From: Bifidobacterium longum subsp. infantis ATCC 15697 = JCM 1222 = DSM 20088
GTDB lineage: Bacteria > Actinomycetota > Actinomycetes > Actinomycetales > Bifidobacteriaceae
Length of the DNA: 64,000 nucleotides
NCBI RefSeq assembly: GCF_000269965.1
Contig: NC_017219.1
Location: 2,046,001-2,110,000 of the forward strand
Reading direction: 5' to 3'
Shown one piece after another: positions 57,536 to 64,000 of this stretch. Every line of letters begins with the position of its first letter. Within the stretch, counting starts at the first letter, position 1. Position numbers and translations under genes: made by a program. The notes under the pieces were generated by a model. That model was not told the DNA's origin, made no database searches, and saw only the letters and a list, made by a program, of their open reading frames with translations.

Positions 57536-58414
57536 GTGCGTAAGCAGGCCAAGTCGGTGTTCGAGATGATCGAACTGCTCAAGCAGCGCGGCCTGACCAT
57601 CGATGTGCCCGACATGCCAGGCATCCTGTTGGACAATAACTACTATCGCCTGTCCGCGTATTTCCGCCCGTTCCAGAAGGATCCGGCGAACGGTGACAAT
57701 GATTTCCGACCAGGTGCGAAGGTATCCGATTTCCTTACTCCCTTTATGCTGGACGACCAGTTCCGCCGCCTTATCCTTGAGGGCACCTCGCGTCTGGAAC
57801 TGACACTCCGTGCGCGCCTCGCCTACAACCTGGCGCTGAACGGCGACGCCTACAACTATGACGAGCCGGATTCCTATCGTGACATCGCGTATCCGAACGG
57901 CATGTTGAAGCGAGACGCCCTGATCTCGAACATCAAGGGCTGGGTGTCCCGTTCCCACGAAGTATGCATCCGCCACTACCGCCACCAGCACGAGCAGCCA
58001 CCGGTGTGGGCCGTGGTGGAGGTGCTACCGTTCGATACCTTGTCCAAGATGCTCCAGTTGCATCTGGACATGGATGCCGTGGCCAAGACAGTGCTCTCGC
58101 TGGGATTGTGCAAGAACCGCCGCCGTGCCTCGGAAATCGTGCACGCGATGGTTTACCTGCGCAACCTGTGCTCACATCACTCTCGCCTGTGGAACCGCGA
58201 GATGGTGATCACCCCGGCGGTGCTCAAGGACATGAGGGCGGCGTTCCCGGAATTTGCATACGAAGACAAATCAGTTGGCAACTCGCTGATTGTGCTCATG
58301 TATCTCGTTGACCGTATCAACGGCGACCGGGAATACTCGCACAGAATCCTTGATTTCCTGGCACAGGATGATTCATACCGGCATGGCATCCTCCATCCGC
58401 TGCACTGGGACTAG
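57536..58414 (+). CDS. Abi_2 (AbiD/AbiF-type) HEPN-domain abortive infection protein
   Basis: 292 aa. The N-terminal segment (SVFEMIELLKQRGLTID, NNYYRLSAYFRPF) and the C-terminal RNLCSHHSRLWNR match the Abi_2 family; R-N-L-C-S-H is the R-N-x3-H catalytic motif of HEPN ribonucleases. A second conserved helix pair lies at FDTLSKMLQL. Such proteins stop phage growth by cutting RNA, some being held inactive by an adjacent structured RNA. GTG 57536 is preferred (GGAGG seven bases before it); ATG 57521 has none. Isolated between IS remnants, G+C lower than the flanks. Confidence 0.88.
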   Translation: MRKQAKSVFEMIELLKQRGLTIDVPDMPGILLDNNYYRLSAYFRPFQKDPANGDNDFRPGAKVSDFLTPFMLDDQFRRLILEGTSRLELTLRARLAYNLALNGDAYNYDEPDSYRDIAYPNGMLKRDALISNIKGWVSRSHEVCIRHYRHQHEQPPVWAVVEVLPFDTLSKMLQLHLDMDAVAKTVLSLGLCKNRRRASEIVHAMVYLRNLCSHHSRLWNREMVITPAVLKDMRAAFPEFAYEDKSVGNSLIVLMYLVDRINGDREYSHRILDFLAQDDSYRHGILHPLHWD

Positions 58415-58460
58415 AGCCGAGACAACAGCAAAGATCGGGACTGGTCCGCTAACCATCTAG

Positions 58461-58635
58461 GGTGTGTTTACGCTATTTAGGTTTTGCGTGATAATTGTCG
58501 TATGTGTATGCCGGGGTATGACGTCACGCTTGACCGGTTCATGAGGGTCGCGCATCCGTTGCCGCGTCGGCGCGGCAACGTGGCGGTCGGCAACCACACG
58601 TTCGTCAACGCCCTGCCGTGGATGCGCCGTGTATT
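58461..58635 (+). mobile_element. Left end of an IS5-like element, truncated
   Basis: Starts GGGTGTGTTTACGC (terminal-repeat-like), then ATG 58502 opens a transposase N terminus (DRFMRVAHPLPRRRGNVAV, NHTFVNALPWM), typical of IS5-family proteins. It breaks off where the IS110 element begins. Confidence 0.65.
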
Positions 58636-58644
58636 TCGATGCTC

Positions 58645-59910
58645 CTATACATTGTCAAGCGTTTGGGTGTGTTGTTTTGGGTTGGTTGTCGAGTGTATCC
58701 ACTGGATGGCCCGTTGCTCGAGTTCGGGAAGGTCGCGTGCGCCGCGTTCGATCTCGCTGATGCGGCTCGAGGGCACGCAGAGCGCCTCGCCGATCTGTTG
58801 CTGGGTGATGTTCCGGCTGACGCGTAGTTCGCGCAGCTTGGCGCCGCGTTCGGCCGGGGTCCCGCGTCCGACCTCGCCGTTGCGTATGCTGATGAGCGCC
58901 CGGTATGCCTCGCGGGCGATGAACCGTTTGACGCAGCGGATGATCTCGAGCTTGCCTTTGCCCTCGCGGGTCTTTTTGGCCATGTAGTCGCGGGTCGGCT
59001 TGTGGTATCGCAGGCGGACGATGGCGATGCGGTGCAATGCCATATTGCCCTGCCGGTTGCCGCCTTTGTTGAGCCTGTGTCGGTTGGTCCTGCCGCTGGA
59101 CGCGGGGATGGGGCAGACGCCGCAGAGTTTGGCGAACGCGGCCTCGCTTCGGATGCGTTCGGGGTTGTCCCCGGCGACGATGGCCAGGGTCGCGGCGATG
59201 ACGGCGCCCGCGCAGTACATGTCGAGCAGCGGCCTGGCGTGTTCCTCGAGGATCAGGCGCATGCGTTCCTCCAGGAGACCGGCCTGCCGTTTGAGCGCCT
59301 TCCATGCCTTGGCGGCGGATTTCAGCGCGGCCAGCACGCTCCGCTCGACCAGGCCGCCGGCCGGTCTGCATTCGGCGAGCCTGTTCATGCGGGTCTCGCT
59401 CCTCAACCCCCGGTAACGTTCCCTGATGGGTTCCGGGGCGGCGGCGAGCAGCCCGTTCGTCGAATCGGGGATCGCGGTCATCGCCGACACCAGTTGGGAT
59501 CGCTGCGCGTTGAGGTGGCGCAGTGCCTCGACCCAGCCGTCCGAGCTTTTCGGCAGGCTCGTGCCGTCGCCGGCCATGACGCTACGGGCAGCGGCGACCG
59601 CGTCGAGGGGATCGGACTTGCCGTCCCTGCGGCGCACGCTTCGCCTGGGGCGCGGCACCTCGCGCACCTCGTATCCGGCGGCAGTGAGACGACGGGCCAG
59701 GGCCGCTCCGAACGAGTTCGTGCCCTCCACGCCCACGGCCGCGACCCTGCCCGGCCCGGGCGGCATGCCGATCAGCCTGTCGTATCCGTCCGGGTCCGCC
59801 GTGAACGTCTCGGCGCCCAGCGGCCTGCCCCGCTCGTCGAGCAATGCGATGGTGTGCGTGTCCGTGTGGGTGTCGATCCCGGCCCGCACCACTTCGTTCG
59901 GCGGCGTCAT
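58645..59910 (-). CDS. IS110-family transposase with C-terminal XRE-type HTH
   Basis: 421 aa. N-terminal DEDD RuvC-like domain: D in AGIDTHTDTH, E in GVEGTNSFG, D pair in GKSDPLDAVAAA. Transposase_20 domain with the catalytic Ser region IPASSGRTNRHRLNKGG. The last about 75 residues form an added helix-turn-helix (LRELRVSRNITQQQIGEAL, SSRISEIERGARDLP) of the XRE type, which most IS110 proteins lack. ATG 59910 follows GGAAAGGA. Confidence 0.9.
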   Translation of the reverse strand: MTPPNEVVRAGIDTHTDTHTIALLDERGRPLGAETFTADPDGYDRLIGMPPGPGRVAAVGVEGTNSFGAALARRLTAAGYEVREVPRPRRSVRRRDGKSDPLDAVAAARSVMAGDGTSLPKSSDGWVEALRHLNAQRSQLVSAMTAIPDSTNGLLAAAPEPIRERYRGLRSETRMNRLAECRPAGGLVERSVLAALKSAAKAWKALKRQAGLLEERMRLILEEHARPLLDMYCAGAVIAATLAIVAGDNPERIRSEAAFAKLCGVCPIPASSGRTNRHRLNKGGNRQGNMALHRIAIVRLRYHKPTRDYMAKKTREGKGKLEIIRCVKRFIAREAYRALISIRNGEVGRGTPAERGAKLRELRVSRNITQQQIGEALCVPSSRISEIERGARDLPELEQRAIQWIHSTTNPKQHTQTLDNV

Positions 59911-60080
59911 CGTTGTCGTTCCTTTCCATGTGTTCGGATGCCTCCCGGGGGCTTGCGGCGCAGACAGGACGTTGACGGGGCACGCTACCATGGTTCTTGC
60001 GGGATCCGACGGGAGCGGCCACGCTCCCATGGGGTCATGCATCCATGGCCCACGGGTCGGCGGCCATGGGCGGGACAAAT
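59911..60080 (-). other. IS110 5' non-coding end, possible bridge-RNA region
   Basis: About 170 nt upstream of the transposase with several dyads, for example GGGAGCG-gcca-CGCTCCC near 60014-60031. IS110 elements such as IS621 encode a structured bridge RNA in a non-coding end that guides target choice; position fits, but no RNA structure was computed. Confidence 0.35.
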
Positions 60081-60297
60081 CAAAATAAGGACAGCCACCG
60101 GAACCGATGGCGTCAGTCAAATGTGGGGTCACCGCCCAAGCCGTCATCCACCATTATCACCGATCAGAAACCGGCATAACCATTATCAACGTCAAATCGA
60201 GGTGGACGCTTTCAGCACTTAATCTGAACACCTTCGGCGTTCAAGTTGAACGCCGTCGGCGGCTGTTTCCTTGTTTTTTGTTGTTTGTCTGGTTGGC

Positions 60298-61075
60298 TTA
60301 CTTCATGAGGGAGTGTCTGTTCCGGTAGGATTCGCCGTGGAAGCGGAGGATCCCGCCGTGGTGCACGATGCGGTCCATGACCGCGGCGGCCATGTCCCCG
60401 TCGCCGAACACGTCGCCCCACCCGCCGGACCCGAAGTTCGAGGCGGAGACGACGCCGCGGGTCCCGTAGCCGTCCGCGCCGGCCTGGAACAGGAGCCCGG
60501 CCCCGTCGATGTCGATGGGCAGGCAGCCGAGCTCGTCGATGATGACCAGCCCGGCCCCGCCGATCGCCTTAGGCTCTTGGTCGAGACGGTTCTCGTCCCT
60601 GGCCTTCCTCAGCCGCATGACCAGGCTCGAGGCGGTGAAGAACATGACGGGAAACATGCGCTGACAGGCGCGCACGCCGATCGCGATGGCCAGGTGGGTC
60701 TTGCCGCGGCCCACGTCGCCGTGGAGCACGAGGTCCTCGGCCCGTTCGACGGACTCCAGGCTTTCCAGCTGCTCGCGGCCCCGGTCGGCGGGGAACGAGG
60801 CCATGCCCCCGGTCGTAGCCGTCCAGGGTCTTGTTCCGGGGGAAGCCGGCCCGTCCGGGCAGCCGCCGCCGTTTGGATCCGGCCCGGCTGGCGTTCCCGG
60901 CCTCGAACAGGTTGGCCAGGAAGCCGAGCTGGCCCGGGGTCGCGTTCTCGATGGCGTCGCGCGGCACGCTGTGGGTCAATGGCGGGTTGCGCGCCAAGGT
61001 CATGACCTGTCCGGGTGTGGCCTTGTCGACCACTCCGCCGCCGCGCTTGCGCGGCTGGCCGTCGTGTGCGCTCAT
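60298..61075 (-). pseudogene. istB: IstB-like AAA ATPase, frameshifted
   Basis: N-terminal part from 61075 (PGQVMTLARNPPL...NKTLDGYDRG) and C-terminal part (LESLESVERAEDLVLHG, Walker A GDVGRGKTH, VIIDELGCLP, RIVHHGGILRFHGESYR) lie in frames one base apart. The shift is at a C5 run, 60806-60810; four C would restore the family sequence. Start overlaps the istA stop by 4 nt. Confidence 0.88.
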
Positions 61076-62083
61076 GCCCGTCCCTCCATGTATTCGTCAT
61101 GGTGTTTCGGATCCTGGCCGCCCGAGGAGCCCTTGCCCTCGAGGACACGTCGGGCGCATGTGGCGATTGCGGCCCGGTCGATGGTCCGTCCGGCGTCGAT
61201 GACGGTCTCCACCGCTTTGACGATGGCCGCGAACCCGCATTCGGCGGCCACGACGCGGATGTCGTCGAGCCACACGTGGACCGACGCCCGGAAGCCCTCG
61301 GCCGACGGCATCGGCACCATCGGGTCGCGCCCCGCGAAAGCCGACCGCGTTCTCCACGCCGCCCTTCCCGTGGCCGGAATACGGGTCGCGGAACCGGGGC
61401 CCGAACCCGTAGCGCGCGCGGAACAGGGAGAACAGACGGGTCCGGGCGGCCGTGCCGTCGGCGTTGCGGTGGCCCACGCCGACGGCGTTGTCGAACACCA
61501 CGACCCCGGGCGCCATGCCCGTCCTCTCGAACACCTCCGGCAGACCCCGGCACACGCATTCCGCGGTCTCGCCCGGCAATGCCGCCACCCGGCGCATGTT
61601 CGAACACGGGAACGACACCGCCAGGAAATGCACGACCCGTTCCACGCCAGCGACCACGGCCCGGGCCTGGCCGAAATCGACCTGCGCGCTTCCCGGCGCC
61701 CACTTCGATTCGGCGAAGCCGTCCGACCGCGCTCGATGCCCCCGCCTCCAACGCCTGACCCGGCGCTGCACCAACGAGTACGGGCCCGTGAACCCGCATT
61801 CCCCCACAAGCCGCTCGTACACGCGGGTCGCGGTATGGCGTTGCTTGACCGGCATGCGCAGGCCGGCGGCCGGCCATCCGTCCACGACGGCCGCGTACCC
61901 GTCATCAACCAGCGATCCACCCGCGCGAGCGCCGTCCGACGATTCGGGTGAATAATCCCCATGGTTGGCGTACCTGACCACGGTCGTGCGCGATACGCCA
62001 AGCCTTCGTGATATCTCCTTGTGGCTCAGGCCTTGGCGGTCGAGCTGCCTGATACGCCGTCGGACACACACCGGTGTCGTCAT
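61072..62083 (-). pseudogene. istA: IstA transposase, frameshifted
   Basis: From 62083: HTH (HKEISRRLGVSRTTVVRY), DDE core with D in SAQVDFGQA, D in VVFDNAVGVG, E in GKGGVENAVGF. Near 61345 a one-base shift in a G run moves homology to the next frame (RDPMVPMPSAEGFRAS...) ending at 61072. Confidence 0.86.
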
Positions 62084-62264
62084 TTCCTTTCCTCCCGAGA
62101 ACCATCGGTTTGGTTGACGGGCACTCGGGAATCCATCAAGGAACCAGACGATGCCGGTGTTCTTATTCCACCGGCACCGTCACCGCCGGCGATGTCCAAA
62201 TTGAACGCTCACGGTGTACAGAAACAAGTGCCGACGCCGAACACCTTTATTCGATCACATACAC

Positions 62265-62377
62265 TCCTCTTCCGACAGGTGCGAACATGCTTTCCCCATG
62301 GGTGCGACATCCCCTCGGACTGGTTTTCCAGACAATCTCCAATCCAACGGGTGTTGCACTTTCAATTAGACAACGGG
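62265..62377 (-). mobile_element. IS30 end fragment
   Basis: 113 bp align without gaps to 57311-57423 (about 90 percent identical by eye), including the terminal repeat and the transposase start codons. The rest was lost next to the IS21 insertion. Confidence 0.88.
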
Positions 62378-62492
62378 ACGTTCAACTGGAAGCGCTTGGT
62401 ATGATAGGGGAATCGGCATAGTCGTGGCCGCCATTTTCGGATTCGTACTTTATTTGTCTGTACGGCGGAGCAATAAGGATGGAGAAAAGTGA
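62378..62492 (+). pseudogene. C-terminal remnant of a small membrane protein
   Basis: A frame ending at TGA 62490-62492 codes for one membrane helix and a basic tail (GIGIVVAAIFGFVLYLSV, RRSNKDGEK). The 5' part is cut by the IS30 fragment. Its stop overlaps the next start as TGATG, so it was the gene upstream of the ABC ATPase in an operon, plausibly another subunit of that transporter. Confidence 0.55.
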
Positions 62493-62539
62493 TGGATGAG
62501 CGACCATGGGTTATTAAAGTGGACTCGTTGTCTAAGTAC
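62492..62539 (+). pseudogene. ABC transporter ATPase gene interrupted by IS3 copy 2
   Basis: ATG 62492 gives MDERPWVIKVDSLSKY; after the IS (one TAC copy removed) it continues at 63972 with YGKVCAIR. The combined start reads as a typical ABC ATPase N terminus (...SLSKYYGKVCAIR). GGAGAA precedes the ATG. The remainder lies beyond the window. Confidence 0.75.
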
Positions 62540-63971
62540 GGGGATGCGGACGGAAAGTTGGACGCTTGGGCGTCCGGATTGGAGTCCGCATGTTTTCGAT
62601 GGAGGATCGGCGCAGGGCCGTTGACCTGTATTTCACGGAGGGCATGACCATCAGGAAGGTCATTGCCGAGCTTGGTTACCCGTCCGAGGGCGCGCTGGTG
62701 AAATGGGTTCGCGAGGACCCGCGTTACACGGGCGCGTGCAGGCGTTCGTATACGCTGGAATGCAAGACGAATGCGGCCAGACGCGCGCTCGAGGGCGAGC
62801 CCCTCGCCCGCGTGGCGCGCGACGCGGGTTGCACGCCGACGAGCGTGTACCAGTGGATGCGCCGCTACCGGAGCGAGGGGATACTGGGACTGATGGACAG
62901 GAGAAACGCGCCGATGCCGGCCGAACCGATGCCCGCGGCCGGCGATGACGTGGAGGAGCTGCGCCGGCAGGTGGAGGTCCTGCGGCTGGAGAACGCGGTG
63001 ATGCGGGAGACGATCGATGTTTTAAAAGCCGACGACCCGCGCCTCGACCCGTCCATGCTGACGAACAGGGAGAGGACGCGGGTCGTCGACGCGATCAGGG
63101 GTGAATTCGGCCTGGCGGCCTGTCTGAAGGCCGTGGGGCTGAAACGCAGCACCTACTATTACGAGCGCGGCGCGATCGCCGCGGGCGACAGGTACGCCGT
63201 GCTGCGGGCCCGCGTCGCCGGCCTGTTCGAGCAGGGTGGGCGCGCATGGGGATACCGGACCATCCACCGCATGCTGCGCCTTGACGAGTCCGACCCGATC
63301 GTCGTCTCGGAGAAGGTCGTCAGGCGGATCATGCGCGAGGGGGCCATGCGGCCCGTGTACCTGAAGCGGCCGAAGCGGTGGAGCTCCTACGCCGGCGAGA
63401 TCGGCGAGGCCCCGGCGAACCTCGTGGAGCGGGACTTCCACGCCGACGCGCCGAACATGCTGTGGGTCACGGACGTCACCCAGTTCACCATGGACGGGTA
63501 CAAGTGCTGGCTTTCCCCGGTGGTCGACTGCTTCGACGGGATGGTGGTCTCCTGGACCTTGTCGCGCTCCCCGAACGCCGACATGGCGAACCGGATGCTC
63601 CTTGACGCGGTCGCCACGCTCAGGGACGGGGAACATCCAATCATCCATTCCGACCGCGGCTGCCACTACCGGTGGGACGAATGGATCCGCATCTGCGAGG
63701 AGCACGGGCTGATCCGGTCGATGAGCGCCAAGGGATGCAGCCCGGACAACGCGGCCGCCGAGGGGTTCTTCGGCAGGCTCAAGAACGAGTTATTCTACGG
63801 GCGGGACTGGAGGGGCGTGGGCTACGAGGAGTTCCGCGAACGCCTGGCCGCCTACCTGACCCACTACAATGAAACCAGGATCAAGAAGTCACTGGACTGG
63901 ATGAGCCCCGTGCAATACCGCAGAAGTCTTGGACTGGCCGCCTGACCGTCCAAAAAAACATCCGCACCCCC
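62540..63971 (+). mobile_element. IS3-family insertion sequence, copy 2
   Basis: Same 1432 bp as copy 1, with its own target duplication TAC (62537-62539 and 63972-63974). Distance between copies is 24,780 bp in the same orientation, so recombination between them could delete or circularise the DNA in between. Confidence 0.95.
62590..63945 (+). CDS. IS3-family transposase, single-frame OrfAB (copy 2)
   Basis: Protein identical to that of copy 1 (37810-39165); same domains, same start choice and intact DDE residues. Confidence 0.92.
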   Translation: MFSMEDRRRAVDLYFTEGMTIRKVIAELGYPSEGALVKWVREDPRYTGACRRSYTLECKTNAARRALEGEPLARVARDAGCTPTSVYQWMRRYRSEGILGLMDRRNAPMPAEPMPAAGDDVEELRRQVEVLRLENAVMRETIDVLKADDPRLDPSMLTNRERTRVVDAIRGEFGLAACLKAVGLKRSTYYYERGAIAAGDRYAVLRARVAGLFEQGGRAWGYRTIHRMLRLDESDPIVVSEKVVRRIMREGAMRPVYLKRPKRWSSYAGEIGEAPANLVERDFHADAPNMLWVTDVTQFTMDGYKCWLSPVVDCFDGMVVSWTLSRSPNADMANRMLLDAVATLRDGEHPIIHSDRGCHYRWDEWIRICEEHGLIRSMSAKGCSPDNAAAEGFFGRLKNELFYGRDWRGVGYEEFRERLAAYLTHYNETRIKKSLDWMSPVQYRRSLGLAA

Positions 63972-64000
63972 TACTATGGGAAAGTGTGCGCAATTCGCGA
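63972..64000 (+). pseudogene. Continuation of the interrupted ABC ATPase gene
   Basis: TAC (target copy) then codons for YGKVCAIR, in frame with 62492-62539 once the IS is removed. Cut by the window end. Confidence 0.7.

Larger units (their letters stand above)
58640..60080 (-). mobile_element. IS110-family element, apparently complete
   Basis: Transposase gene plus a long non-coding 5' region (59911 to about 60080). Right end contains TTGACAATGTATAGGAGCA (complement of 58640-58658), overlapping the transposase stop. The exact left border cannot be fixed by eye. It is inserted into the IS5-like element. Confidence 0.7.
60225..62220 (-). mobile_element. IS21-family element, both genes frameshifted
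   Basis: Ends TGAACACC...GGCGTTCAAGTTG (from 60225) and TGTACACC...AGCGTTCAATTTG (complement from 62220) form imperfect terminal repeats over about 30 bp, bounding 1996 bp with istA and istB. No matching target duplication was seen. Confidence 0.82.

Overview
The window looks like a chromosomal segment of a high-G+C actinobacterium, most probably Bifidobacterium longum or a very close relative. The grounds are the argC-argJ-argB-argD-argF order, the rpsL-rpsG-fusA-tuf (str) cluster, a YkoE/D/C thiamine-precursor transporter, DUF3043/DUF4191/DUF4012 proteins, glycan-deacetylating enzymes, and strong GGAGG-type ribosome binding sites with frequent GTG/TTG starts. The species is inferred from gene content, not from a database comparison.

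Layout. 1-5.5 kb: leftward arginine biosynthesis operon (argC, argJ, argB, argD, start of argF) behind an ARG-box-like operator, with a 65-bp tandem repeat between argJ and argB. 5.5-15.5 kb: leftward core genes (membrane protein, pheS-pheT, a SpoU methyltransferase, the YkoE-D-C transporter under a clear TPP riboswitch, an M20 dipeptidase). 15.6-20.5 kb: rightward core genes (DUF3043, dihydrolipoamide-dehydrogenase-like flavoprotein, DUF4191, glnA). 20.5-32.3 kb: a patchwork of intact accessory genes (AEC permease, PadR regulator, HhH-GPD glycosylase, MATE pump, UvrA-like ATPase, DUF4012 protein) among remnants (beta-glucuronidase-like GH2, two O-acetyltransferases plus a fragment, a LysR domain) and two long inverted-repeat elements. 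32.4-37.0 kb: a glycan locus with a C-terminally truncated GH1 beta-glucosidase diverging from a CE2-type esterase and a sialate-O-acetylesterase-like protein.

37.0-48.0 kb: accessory DNA. An IS3-family element with a 3-bp target duplication cuts a histidine kinase remnant. A DUF4143-type AAA ATPase follows, with three promoter-proximal 19-bp repeats at exact 34-bp period. Then comes a module of TetR, ABC ATPase, FtsX permease and a small ORF, bounded by 126-bp direct repeats that carry the 3' end of an alcohol dehydrogenase gene; its intact copy lies at the right end. 48.0-51.6 kb: a fluoride riboswitch in front of crcB1-crcB2, a GtrA-like protein, and a YeiH exporter beside a decayed LysR gene. 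51.8-56.2 kb: the str operon; rpsL carries Arg at position 43, the classical streptomycin-resistance substitution. 56.7-64 kb: an insertion-sequence nest (IS30, IS5-like, IS110, IS21, IS3) surrounding one intact Abi_2/HEPN abortive-infection-type gene. The second IS3 copy interrupts an ABC ATPase gene 48 bases after its start.

Main themes: intact enzymes next to decayed regulators (MerR beside adh, LysR beside yeiH), two textbook riboswitches, a family of intergenic palindromes, and repeated recent IS activity. Several disruptions are single-base changes in short G/C runs, so sequencing error must be excluded for those.
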